DNA of 64,000 bases from Bacteroidota bacterium (GTDB lineage: Bacteria; Bacteroidota; Bacteroidia; Chitinophagales; Saprospiraceae): positions 20,357 to 84,356 of the forward strand of contig CAUJDW010000162.1 in assembly GCA_963169455.1 (NCBI GenBank), read 5' to 3'. Below, piece after piece: positions 18,506 through 27,466 of the stretch. Position 1 is the stretch's first letter. Each line of letters starts with the position of its first letter. The notes beneath the pieces were generated by a model, which had not been told where the DNA came from, did not search any database, and saw only the letters and a list, made by a program, of their open reading frames with translations. Both the position numbers and the translations under genes were made by a program.

Positions 18506-19471
18506 TTAGGGGCCGGGAATGCCAATCAAATAGGTGATTTTGTTTGAGGTTCCCTTAACCTCAATTTGTCCGATGTCCCATCGATAGTTTTCAGCTCCTG
18601 TAGCCAGGGCCATTCCTTCTAACTCTTCAACAGTATATGTCCGCCAATGTGACACCCATCCGTCCCAGAGATAAATCATCGGGATAACGGGGAGGACATA
18701 GGTCCAGAAAATCCTGCCTCTGCTTTTGGGCCTGAGCTTGGGGGTTATCTGATAGGCCAACCGCGGAGATTTCCACATCCCTTTGAGCCGCTCGCGCGTT
18801 CTCTCCGTGAATTCAAAAATGGCAATAGGACATTGCTTATCCACCGCATCCTGCAAAACCTGTTGTGCATCTTCTGGCCTGAAATGATGAAATGCAGTGA
18901 AGAGCGTCCGGAAGCCTTTCTGGCCCGCAGGCACTTCCCGCGCATCCAGAAATTTGGGGTAATAGCCGATGGATGGGCTATCGGAAAACAGGGATCGGTA
19001 TTGCTCCGGATATTTGTCGCTGAGGTGGAGCCGAAGTTGGGTTGTACCCCCCAGCTGCAACAAGCCCTGCACAGCCGTACGAACCTCCCGATCCTCCGTA
19101 TCGGCAGGATTGGACAGCATCAATTCCAATTCGACTTCATTTACCTGGAAATCTGAATTGAGCGCCCAGGGCCTGGGCGTTCCCAAAGTGATGCCGATAC
19201 TTTCAAGATGGAATCGGGTTAAATCTACTTCAATCACCAGAGACCGGAAAGCAATTTGATTGCCCAGGTCCATCCCCGGAGGAAGGAAGGAGCCGAGGTC
19301 CTGCCCGTTTCCAAACCGGTTGCTCAGGTTGACAAGGGAATTGAGGCTGGCCCCACTGACACCAGGCCGAATTGGCATAATCCAGTGAAGGCCGGGGTGA
19401 AATCGGGATTCACCCGGGTAAAAACCATGTAGGCCTCCTTCTTTACAGGATCGATGATCTCCCCAACCCAT
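18506..19471 (-). pseudogene. Chimeric ORF ending in the C-terminal part of a methyltransferase-like protein family
   Basis: C-term YYPKFLDAREVPAGQKGFRTLFTAFHHFRPEDAQQVLQDAVDKQCPIAIFEFTERT...YLWDGWVSHWRTYTVEELEGM resembles C-termini of uncharacterised SAM-dependent methyltransferase-like proteins; the N-terminus is unrelated and overlaps 19324-19683 in another frame. Confidence 0.5.
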
Positions 19472-19683
19472 TTTGTGGAAGACTTTGCGTTCAGCGCACG
19501 TTTAATGCCGGCTAAAATGTGGTTGGCAAGAGCAGAAGGAATCCCCATGCAACCAAAGATGTGAGGGTCTTTCACCAGTACCGTATCGGCGATGAGGTCA
19601 AAAATAGCGCCTCCGCTATCTTTGATTTTTTCCTGGCCCAGTTGTTCCAGGTTCCAGGAAACGAAGGTGAGGTTTTTCATCAA
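19324..19683 (-). pseudogene. N-terminal fragment of an endonuclease/exonuclease/phosphatase-like protein (tentative)
   Basis: MKNLTFVSWNLEQLGQEKIKDSGG...: start resembles EEP (LxxxSWNxExLG); truncated at 119 aa. Confidence 0.4.
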
Positions 19684-20008
19684 GTGGGCCTTAGGTGTAA
19701 GAAATTAAGAGCTTAGAAAGCACTTGATAACTACGTCCCTTTAAGTTCGAAATATGAAATTGCTCCTACAGAGCAGGATAAAATTTTAAATACTTGGCGT
19801 AATATACAATAATAGCATTGTGGATATACATTTTACCCATTTATTTTTTTGTAGACGTTTGTGCAATTACTTTAGGATTTTCAAGGGTAAGTATAAAATT
19901 CTTACCTGCTTCCCTTCTCGGCCCACCTGCTCGCCTTTTCCGAAATAATTCCATCAAGAAAATAAAACAGCCAGGATTAACAATTTGCAAATACCAGTAT
20001 TAATATTT

Positions 20009-20016
20009 ATGTTTGT
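20009..20016 (+). promoter_or_regulatory. Bacteroidota-type promoter -7 box TATGTTTG (TTG at 19985-19987, 21-bp spacer)
   Basis: Matches TTG-N19-21-TAnnTTTG consensus upstream of the DtxR-family gene. Confidence 0.5.
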
Positions 20017-20032
20017 GTTGTTAAATTAAAAA

Positions 20033-20048
20033 GTTAGCTTATTCTAAC
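20033..20048. promoter_or_regulatory. Candidate DtxR/MntR-family operator GTTAGCTTATTCTAAC
   Basis: Inverted repeat GTTAG-N6-CTAAC between predicted promoter and start codon at 20061; resembles half sites of known DtxR/IdeR boxes. Confidence 0.45.
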
Positions 20049-20060
20049 ATTTGTGTTTTG

Positions 20061-20723
20061 ATGGAACTCACAAAAACTGAAGAAGACTACCTGAAAGCCC
20101 TCTTCCACCTCACCGAGGAAAGCGAGGCTGACAAAGCCGGGACCAACCAACTGGCGGAATACCTGGGCATTTCCCCGGCTTCGGCCAACAACATGCTGAA
20201 AAAGCTGAAAGGCAAGGCGCTGGTCGCTTATGAAAAGTACGGCAAGCTGGAGCTGACGGGCCAGGGCAAGGCCGTTGCCGTTCGCCTCATACGCAAGCAC
20301 CGGCTGTGGGAAACTTTTTTACACCAGCACATGAACTTCAGCTGGGACGAAGTGCATGGGGTTGCCGAACAACTGGAGCATATTCAGTCGCCCAAGCTGA
20401 TCGCCGAACTGGACAGGTTCCTGGGCTTTCCCCGGCGCGACCCGCACGGGGCGGTCATCCCGGGGGCCGACGGGGAATACGACACCCCGCCGAAGGCCAC
20501 ATTATCCTCGCTGCAGGCCGGTGATGCCTGCCGGCTGGTGGCCGTGGATGACAGTTCGGAGGCCCTGCTGCGCTATGTGTCCCGCATCGGGCTGGCGCTG
20601 AACAGCAGGATACAGGTCGAGGAAATACACGAGTTCGACGGCTCTCTGTCCATTCTGGTGGAGGGGGTATTGACGATGGTGTCAAAGCAGTTTGCAGACC
20701 GCGTTTTCGTAGAAAAACTATAA
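20061..20723 (+). CDS. DtxR/MntR family metal-dependent transcriptional regulator
   Basis: ELTKTEEDYLKALFHLTEE...TNQLAEYLGISPASANNMLKKLKGKALVAYEKYGKLELTGQGKAVAVRLIRKHRLWETFL plus FeoA-like C-domain. Confidence 0.9.
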   Translation: MELTKTEEDYLKALFHLTEESEADKAGTNQLAEYLGISPASANNMLKKLKGKALVAYEKYGKLELTGQGKAVAVRLIRKHRLWETFLHQHMNFSWDEVHGVAEQLEHIQSPKLIAELDRFLGFPRRDPHGAVIPGADGEYDTPPKATLSSLQAGDACRLVAVDDSSEALLRYVSRIGLALNSRIQVEEIHEFDGSLSILVEGVLTMVSKQFADRVFVEKL

Positions 20724-20726
20724 GTT

Positions 20727-21764
20727 ATGCTGATGACAGCACATCCAGGAATAACCTTATTGATCGGAATTTCGGGCCTTTTGGCGCTGGCAGCGGCTTT
20801 TTGGCCCCAAAAAGGGTTGCTGGCCCGGATCGCCAGGGGGCGTTTAAACACGCAGCGCGTGCTGCTTGAAGACGCCCTGAAGTTCTTTTTCGATTGCGAA
20901 TACAAGAACATAAGTTGCCGGCTGAACAGCATAGCAGGAAGCCTGCACATCTCTGCCGACAGTGCAACCCGCCTCCTGAGCCGGCTCCGTTCCATGGGGC
21001 TGATCCAGTTGCAGGAAGACAGCTTCCGGCTTACTGACGCCGGGCGATCTTATGCCTTGCGCATCATCCGCGTGCACCGCATCTGGGAGCGCTACCTGGC
21101 GGATGAAACCAGCATCGGGCAGATGGAATGGCACGGCGAAGCCGATCTCAAGGAACACCATTTGTCGCTGGAGGCCGCCGACCAACTGGCCGCCCAGATG
21201 GGCAACCCCGTGTTCGACCCCCACGGCGACCCCATTCCTTCCGCCCGGGGCGAGCTGCCTGCCTACACCGGCCAACCCCTGAGCGCCCTGAAGGAAGGCG
21301 ACATCGCCCGCATCATCCACATCGAAGACGAACCCAGGGCAATCTATGCCCAGATCGTGGCCCTGGGCCTGTACCCCGGCATGCAGGTGTACGTCATGGA
21401 CATCACCGAGGAGCGGATACAATTCGCCGCCAACGGGGAAGAATGCGTACTGGCGCCCTTCTTCGCAGCAAACATCACCGTAGAGAAGCTTTCGGCCCGC
21501 GAGCCGATACAGCAAAAAGCGGAGCTGCTGTCCTCGCTGAAGGCCGGAGAAAGCGCAACCATCAAAGGCCTCTCCGCCAATTGCCGGGGCCAGCAGCGCC
21601 GCCGCCTGATGGACCTCGGCATCGTGCCCGGCGCCCAAATAACGGCCTCCTTCCGGAGCGCGTCCGGCGACCCCGTCGCCTATCGCGTGCTCGGAACCAC
21701 CATCGCCATCCGGAAGAGCCAGGCCGACAACATTTTTATTGAACGTTCAGACGCAAAGCCATGA
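20727..21764 (+). CDS. Membrane-anchored DtxR-type winged-helix fused to two FeoA-like domains
   Basis: N-term TM (ITLLIGISGLLALAAAFWP), DtxR-type wHTH/dimerisation (IIRVHRIWERYLADE...AADQLAAQMGNPVFDPHGDPIP), then two FeoA/SH3-like modules (LSALKEGDIARI...; LSSLKAGESATIKGLSANCRGQQRRRLMDLGIVPGAQI). Confidence 0.85.
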   Translation: MLMTAHPGITLLIGISGLLALAAAFWPQKGLLARIARGRLNTQRVLLEDALKFFFDCEYKNISCRLNSIAGSLHISADSATRLLSRLRSMGLIQLQEDSFRLTDAGRSYALRIIRVHRIWERYLADETSIGQMEWHGEADLKEHHLSLEAADQLAAQMGNPVFDPHGDPIPSARGELPAYTGQPLSALKEGDIARIIHIEDEPRAIYAQIVALGLYPGMQVYVMDITEERIQFAANGEECVLAPFFAANITVEKLSAREPIQQKAELLSSLKAGESATIKGLSANCRGQQRRRLMDLGIVPGAQITASFRSASGDPVAYRVLGTTIAIRKSQADNIFIERSDAKP

Positions 21765-22555
21765 GAGATACACACCCTTGCGAAAACTGCCCGGTGCACC
21801 ATACCGAGAACCTTATCCGGCTCGGCATCGCCATGGACCGGGTGGACTATGTCGTAGCCCTGGCCGGCAACCCGAATACCGGCAAGAGCACCGTTTTCAA
21901 CAACCTGACCGGCCTGAGGCAACACACCGGCAACTGGCCGGGAAAAACCGTGGTGCGCGCCGAAGGCGGCTTTTCCTTCAACGACAAGCGCTACAAGGTC
22001 GTCGACCTGCCCGGTACTTACTCGCTGCTCTCCACGAGTACGGACGAAGAGGTGGCCCGCGATTTCATCCTCTTCGGCCGGCCCGATGTCACGGTCATCG
22101 TGGTGGACGCCACCCGCCTGGAGCGCAACCTCAACCTGGCGCTGCAGATACTGGAAATCACGGACCGGGCGGTGCTTTGCCTCAACCTGATAGACGAGGC
22201 CCGGCGGCACGAGATCGAGGTCGACGAACGGGCCCTGTCGCGGGAACTGGGCATCCCGGTAGTTCCTGCCGAGGCGCGGCAGAAGATCGGCATGGAGCAG
22301 CTCATCGCCAAAATCGAAGAGGTGGCTTCCGGGAAGTACATCTGCAGGCCCCACCGGGTGCGCAACCGCTCCGCCAGGCTGAACCACGCCATCGAACAGT
22401 TGTCGAAAAGGCTTTCCGAACAGTTTCCCGGCCTGCCCAACCTCAACTGGGTGGCCCTGCGGCTGCTGGAAGGGGATCAGCGCATCATCGATGCGGTGCA
22501 GTCGGGCGAGCTGGGCAAGCTGGGAGCAGGGCTGCTGGCGGCGCCAACCCGGTAA
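21761..22555 (+). CDS. feoB: FeoB N-terminal GTPase (G + GDI) domain, separate ORF
   Basis: VVALAGNPNTGKSTVFNNLTGLRQHTGNWPGKTV...VVDLPGTYSLLSTSTDEEVARDFI; terminates before the membrane domain. Confidence 0.9.
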   Translation: MRDTHPCENCPVHHTENLIRLGIAMDRVDYVVALAGNPNTGKSTVFNNLTGLRQHTGNWPGKTVVRAEGGFSFNDKRYKVVDLPGTYSLLSTSTDEEVARDFILFGRPDVTVIVVDATRLERNLNLALQILEITDRAVLCLNLIDEARRHEIEVDERALSRELGIPVVPAEARQKIGMEQLIAKIEEVASGKYICRPHRVRNRSARLNHAIEQLSKRLSEQFPGLPNLNWVALRLLEGDQRIIDAVQSGELGKLGAGLLAAPTR

Positions 22556-22611
22556 AAATGTAAAACCGCAGCATTCCTAATGTAAAATGTAAAAGTGGCT
22601 TAGAGAAAACC

Positions 22612-24042
22612 ATGGAACAACAGCACGATAAAAACAGCGAAAACATTCTCTCCCTCGCCAACAACCTGCGGTGGGATTTAGGAGTAAACCTCCACGACGC
22701 GGTGGTCGAATCCATCTACGAGGATGCCTCCCGCATTGCCCGGAAAACGGTTTCTTCGAAAGGAAACAAGGCCGCCTACAACCTGGAAAGGAAGATCGAC
22801 CAGTTGGTGACGAGCCGCTGGCTGGGCTTCCCCATCATGCTTTTAATGCTGGCGCTGGTGTTCTGGCTGACGATAGCCGGGGCCAACGTGCCTTCCGGTT
22901 TGCTGGCCGCTCTGCTGCTCGACACCGTCCACCCGGCGCTGAAGAGTTTTGCCGCCGCCGCCGGGCTGCCCTGGTGGCTGGATGGGGTTTTGATCGACGG
23001 CGCCTACCTGGCAATGGCCTGGGTGGTGGCGGTGATGCTGCCGCCGATGGCGATTTTCTTTCCGCTCTTCACCCTGCTGGAAGACCTGGGCTATCTGCCC
23101 CGCGTCGCTTTCAACATGGACAGCCTGTACCGCAAGGCCGGGGCGCACGGCAAGCAGGCGCTGACCATGAGCATGGGCTTCGGCTGCAACGCCGCCGGCG
23201 TCATTGCCGCCCGGGTGATCGACAGCCCCCGCGAGCGGCTGATCGCCATCATCACCAACAACTTTTCGCTGTGCAACGGCCGCTGGCCTACGCAGATACT
23301 GATCGCCACCATCTTTATCGGCGGCGCAGCGCCGGCCCATTGGGCGGGCCTGGTGTCGGCCGGGGCGGTTGTGGGCATCGCCGTGCTGGGCATCGGCTTC
23401 AGCCTGGCCGTCTCCTGGGCGCTGAGCCGCTCGGTGCTGAAAGGAGAAGCCTCCGCCTTCAGCCTGGAGCTGCCGCCTTACCGGCCGCCGCGCATCTGGC
23501 AGACTTTGTACACCTCCCTCATCGACCGCACCATTTTCGTGTTGTGGCGGGCCATCGTGTTCGCCATTCCCGCCGGGGTAGTGATCTGGCTGGTAGCCAA
23601 CGTCCACATCGGCGGGCAGAGCCTGGCCGAATATTTCATCCGTTGGGCAGACCCCATAGCCCTGCTGTTCGGGCTGAACGGGGTGATTTTCCTGGCCTAC
23701 ATCATCGCCATCCCCGCCAACGAGATCGTCATTCCCACGGTGCTGATGCTGACCGTCGTGAGCGCCGGGCTTTCTGGGGTAGGCGCAGGCGCAGGCGTGA
23801 TGTTCGAACTGGATTCCATCGGCGCGACCGAGGAGGTTCTGCGCGCCGGCGGCTGGACGCTGCTGACCGGCGTCAACCTGATGCTGTTCAGCCTGCTGCA
23901 CAACCCCTGCTCGACGACCATCTATACCATCTATAAGGAGACGAATAGCCTGAAGTGGACGCTGGTGTCCACCTTCCTGCCCATCGTGCTTGGATTGGCC
24001 ATTTGCTTTTTTGTGACGCAGTTGTGGTTGCTGACGGCATAG
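22612..24042 (+). CDS. feoB: FeoB C-terminal transmembrane (Gate/FeoB_C) domain, separate ORF
   Basis: SRWLGFPIMLLMLALVFWLTIAGANVPS...EDLGYLPRVAFNMD...SMGFGCNAAGVIAARVIDSPRERLIAIITNNFSLCNGR: FeoB membrane signatures. Confidence 0.9.
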   Translation: MEQQHDKNSENILSLANNLRWDLGVNLHDAVVESIYEDASRIARKTVSSKGNKAAYNLERKIDQLVTSRWLGFPIMLLMLALVFWLTIAGANVPSGLLAALLLDTVHPALKSFAAAAGLPWWLDGVLIDGAYLAMAWVVAVMLPPMAIFFPLFTLLEDLGYLPRVAFNMDSLYRKAGAHGKQALTMSMGFGCNAAGVIAARVIDSPRERLIAIITNNFSLCNGRWPTQILIATIFIGGAAPAHWAGLVSAGAVVGIAVLGIGFSLAVSWALSRSVLKGEASAFSLELPPYRPPRIWQTLYTSLIDRTIFVLWRAIVFAIPAGVVIWLVANVHIGGQSLAEYFIRWADPIALLFGLNGVIFLAYIIAIPANEIVIPTVLMLTVVSAGLSGVGAGAGVMFELDSIGATEEVLRAGGWTLLTGVNLMLFSLLHNPCSTTIYTIYKETNSLKWTLVSTFLPIVLGLAICFFVTQLWLLTA

Positions 24043-24091
24043 CATGCAACAGCACATGCCGGCTCATTTACGCGGCTTGCCGTTGCAGCAT

Positions 24092-24913
24092 CTAGCCCAG
24101 CTCCTCCAGCAGCCCCGTCACGATCTGCCGCATCTTCGGCTCCGCGCTTTGGGCCACGGCGATTACCTCCTCCACCGTTGTTTCCCGTATCTCTTCGATG
24201 GGGTAACACTTGTTGGTGGCCACCGACAGGGCCAGCACCGGCAGGCCCATGTGCCGGGCTACGAGCACTTCCGGAACGGTGGACATGCCCACGAGGTCGG
24301 CGCCGATGATGTGGAAGTAGCGGTACTCGGCCGGGGTTTCCAGGTTGGGGCCCTGCAGGGCCAGGTAAACGCCCTCATGGGCACGGATGCCGTGCCGGCG
24401 GGCGATCTCCAGGCCTCTGGCGTTCAGCGCCCGGTCGTAGGCGTGCAGCATATCCGGGAAGCGGGGGCCGAGGCGCTCGTCGTTGGGGCCGCGCAGCGGG
24501 TTGTCGGGCTGGGTGTTGATATGGTCGCGGATGAAGACGATGTCGCCGGCCTCGATGTCCGGATTGGTGCTGCCGGCGGCATTGGAGATGAAAAGGCGCT
24601 CGATGCCCAGAAACTTCAATACACGGACAGGGAAGGTAATTTCTTTTGCGGTATAGCCTTCATAGTAGTGAAAGCGCCCGGCCATAGCCACCACCGGCTG
24701 CCCGGCCAGCATGCCGAAGACGAGATTGCCCTTGTGGCTTTGCACGGTGGAAACGGGAAAGTGGGGAACGTCCCTGTAATCGATAGCTGCTACTGCTTCG
24801 ATTTCTGCCGCCAGGCCGCTGAGGCCGGTGCCGAGGATGATGCCGTAGCGGGGCTGGAAATCGGTGCGCGTCTGGATGTATTGGAGCGCTTCCTGGATAT
24901 GGCCGAATAGCAT
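24092..24913 (-). CDS. Purine-nucleoside phosphorylase
   Basis: YGIILGTGLSGLAAEIE...FPVSTVQSHKGNLVFG...GRFHYYEGYTAKEITFPVRVLKFLGIERLFISNAAGS...LQGPNLETPAEYR: PNP family 2. Confidence 0.92.
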   Translation of the reverse strand: MLFGHIQEALQYIQTRTDFQPRYGIILGTGLSGLAAEIEAVAAIDYRDVPHFPVSTVQSHKGNLVFGMLAGQPVVAMAGRFHYYEGYTAKEITFPVRVLKFLGIERLFISNAAGSTNPDIEAGDIVFIRDHINTQPDNPLRGPNDERLGPRFPDMLHAYDRALNARGLEIARRHGIRAHEGVYLALQGPNLETPAEYRYFHIIGADLVGMSTVPEVLVARHMGLPVLALSVATNKCYPIEEIRETTVEEVIAVAQSAEPKMRQIVTGLLEELG

Positions 24914-24960
24914 AGTGGAAGTGTTTTGAACAAAAGTAGGAAAATTGGGGCTTGGTGTAT

Positions 24961-25593
24961 CTAAAACCTTACTGGCTGAATAGCCCGGTTGGCAGGCAAA
25001 TTCAGTATCTCTTCCAGCGCCATACCCGGTTGGTAGCCCTCAGGCGCTTCGTCAAAAACCAATTCATAAGGGATTGCCCCTAATGAGTCGTAGGTGAAAA
25101 AACAGAGGTTGCCGCCAAAGGCGATGGCGGTCATTTTTGCCATGCAGAATGCAAAAGCCTTTTCATCTTCATTCCAATATCTGGCGCCCAGGCCGCTGAT
25201 CATGAAATAGCTCTCCCGAAAGGAGACTTTCAAGCCCCCTGGCAGGCTGAACTTTTCGAAGTCGGCGTTCATGACGACAGGCTCCTTGTGCCACACGGGT
25301 TTCCCTTTTTCGGTAAGGTCGTAATCACCTAAATGCAACACGTGGCTATTGGCCTGCCAAGCAGGTATTTCATCAAGGAAAGCAGGATTGCCCCCTATTC
25401 GGTGCTGAACGCCGTTCTCATCGATAATGAGGCCTTCCAGAAAAAAGCGAAGCGCTCTTTCATTTTTTTCACCGTGTTCGATGAAATGGCGAACATTCCG
25501 AAAGGACAGCTTTTGGTTGAATTGATCCAGGACGTTGAAAAGCGTCGTGGGCTGCTTCCGGTAATTACCAATAAAGATGGGGTCTGCGCCCAT
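24961..25593 (-). CDS. Hypothetical protein (210 aa)
   Basis: Uninterrupted ORF with soluble globular composition; no recognised family. Confidence 0.6.
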   Translation of the reverse strand: MGADPIFIGNYRKQPTTLFNVLDQFNQKLSFRNVRHFIEHGEKNERALRFFLEGLIIDENGVQHRIGGNPAFLDEIPAWQANSHVLHLGDYDLTEKGKPVWHKEPVVMNADFEKFSLPGGLKVSFRESYFMISGLGARYWNEDEKAFAFCMAKMTAIAFGGNLCFFTYDSLGAIPYELVFDEAPEGYQPGMALEEILNLPANRAIQPVRF

Positions 25594-25608
25594 GACTAGC
25601 CTGTTTTT

Positions 25609-26757
25609 CTAATCCACTATCATTTTCTCCCGGTCCAGCTGCTGCTGCAGGATGTTCTCCGGCAATTCGCGGTATTCGTACTGCTGGTTCCGAAGCTGGG
25701 GTGTGAAGCCGGCTTCGCGGATGGCGTCCTGAATGCCCTGAGCGGTGAAGCGGAAGCGGGCGCCGGCGGCGGAGACGACATTTTCCTCGATCATGATGGA
25801 GCCGAAGTCATTGGCTCCGGCGTGCAGGCAGAGTTGGGCCACCTGTTTGCCCACCGTCAGCCAGGAGGCCTGTATATTGGGAATATTGGGCAGCATGATG
25901 CGGCTCATGGCAATCATGCGCACGTACTCGTCGCCGGTGACGGTATTGCGGGCGCGTTTGAGGCGCTTCAGGATGGTGTCCTCATCCTGGAACGGCCAGG
26001 GTATGAAGGCGATGAAGCCTTTGGCGCCTTCGGGTTTTTCGGACTGCACCTGCCGCATAGCCACAAGGTGCTCCATGCGCTCGAGGTTGGTTTCGATATG
26101 CCCGAACATCATGGTGGCGGAAGTCGTCAGCCCGGTCTGGTGGGCGGCGCGCATGACGTCGAGCCACTCCTGGCCGCCACACTTGCCCTTGGAGATCAGT
26201 CGCCGCACCCGGTCGCTGAGTATCTCGGCGCCGGCCCCCGGCAGGGAATCCAGCCCGGCATCTTTCAGGGCGCGCAGCACCTCGATATGGGTGGATTTTT
26301 CCAGCTTGGTGATGTGGGCGATCTCGGGGGGCCCGAGGGCGTGCAGCTTGAGGCTGGGGTACAGCGCCTTGAGCTGCCGGAAGAGGTTGACGTAGAAATC
26401 GAGCCCCAGCTTGGGGTGGTGGCCGCCCTGCAGCAGCAACTGCTCGCCGCCGAAGGCGAAGAGCTCGTCGATCTTCTGTTTGTACTCCTCTATGGTGGTA
26501 ATGTAGGATTCTTCGTGGCCCGGCCGCCGGTAGAAGTTGCAGAACTTGCAGTTGGCGATACAGACGTTGGTCGTATTGGAGTTGCGGTCGATGATCCAGG
26601 TCACTACCCGGCCGGGCGCGTGGTGCTGGCGCAGGCTGTTGCCCACATACATCAGCTCGGCCGTTGAAGCCTGCTCGAAAAGGAAGACGCCTTCTTCGGC
26701 GGAGAGAAATTCCAGGTTCAGGGCCCGGTGCAGCAAGTCATCAACTGTCAGTTCCAT
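25609..26757 (-). CDS. mqnC: Cyclic dehypoxanthinyl futalosine synthase (radical SAM)
   Basis: CIANCKFCNFYRRPGHEESYITTIEEYKQKIDE...GGHHPKLGLDFYVNL...GLDSLPGAGAEILSDRVR: MqnC/CofH family. Confidence 0.9.
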   Translation of the reverse strand: MELTVDDLLHRALNLEFLSAEEGVFLFEQASTAELMYVGNSLRQHHAPGRVVTWIIDRNSNTTNVCIANCKFCNFYRRPGHEESYITTIEEYKQKIDELFAFGGEQLLLQGGHHPKLGLDFYVNLFRQLKALYPSLKLHALGPPEIAHITKLEKSTHIEVLRALKDAGLDSLPGAGAEILSDRVRRLISKGKCGGQEWLDVMRAAHQTGLTTSATMMFGHIETNLERMEHLVAMRQVQSEKPEGAKGFIAFIPWPFQDEDTILKRLKRARNTVTGDEYVRMIAMSRIMLPNIPNIQASWLTVGKQVAQLCLHAGANDFGSIMIEENVVSAAGARFRFTAQGIQDAIREAGFTPQLRNQQYEYRELPENILQQQLDREKMIVD

Positions 26758-26882
26758 CGGCTTTTTCTTTGTTTTAAGAGGAACAAAGATAATCAAGGCT
26801 GGTTCAGCATTCAACGATCGACCTTCCAAAAGATATTGAAAGTACAAAATCCCGGCAAAAAGCCAGCTTTCGGCGCCCGCAC

Positions 26883-26913
26883 TTGCACAATCCCGGAAAA
26901 AGGCCTATATTTG
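26883..26913 (+). promoter_or_regulatory. Bacteroidota-type promoter (TTG-N20-TATATTTG) upstream of rimP operon
   Basis: TTG at 26883-26885 and TATATTTG at 26906-26913. Confidence 0.6.
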
Positions 26914-26934
26914 CAGCAACATGAAAAAATCTCG

Positions 26935-26961
26935 AAAGAGGGAACCCGCGGTTCCCTCTTT
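26935..26961 (+). terminator. Terminator/attenuator-like hairpin AAAGAGGGAACC-CGC-GGTTCCCTCTTT followed by T-tract
   Basis: 12-bp perfect stem, 3-nt loop, T-run; contained within a 14-codon ORF (26921-26965) in the rimP leader. Confidence 0.7.
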
Positions 26962-26978
26962 TTAATTGTACTAAGCAG

Positions 26979-27452
26979 GTGATAGAAGCTAAGATCGGAT
27001 CCCTACTGGATGAGAAGTTTCAGGAAGAAGGTTTTACGGATTGTTTCCTCCTTGAAGTAAAGTTACACGCCAACCGCAAGCTCGACGTATTTATCGACAG
27101 CGACACCGGAGTCACCTTCGAAAAATGCCAAAGCATAAGCCGGCATCTTGAAAAACACCTCGACGAAGAAGGCTGGCTGGGCGATTCCTACGTACTGGAA
27201 GTTTCGTCGCCGGGCGTGAGCCGCCCGCTGCAGCTACTCCGCCAATACCCCCGCAACATCGGCCGCGTGCTGGAGGTCAGCCTCAAATCGGGCGGCAGCC
27301 AGAAGGGGGCACTGGTAGCTGTGGGGCCGCAAAGCATAACCCTGGAGGAAAAAATCCGCGTCAAGGAGGGCAAGAAAAAAACCACTCAGGTGGTGAGGTC
27401 GGACATTCCATTTGAGGACATAAAAAAAGCAGTAGTCAAAATTTCATTCTAA
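26979..27452 (+). CDS. rimP: Ribosome maturation factor RimP
   Basis: LEVKLHANRKLDVFIDSDTGVTFEKCQSISRHLEKHLDEEGWLGDSYVLEVSSPGVSRPL: RimP; upstream of nusA/infB. Confidence 0.92.
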   Translation: MIEAKIGSLLDEKFQEEGFTDCFLLEVKLHANRKLDVFIDSDTGVTFEKCQSISRHLEKHLDEEGWLGDSYVLEVSSPGVSRPLQLLRQYPRNIGRVLEVSLKSGGSQKGALVAVGPQSITLEEKIRVKEGKKKTTQVVRSDIPFEDIKKAVVKISF

Positions 27453-27466
27453 AAATCAGTTAAGCA

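Noticed and set aside
22843-24057. 404-aa minus-strand ORF opposite feoB membrane domain
   Set aside because: Histidine/glutamine-rich antisense translation, no domain.
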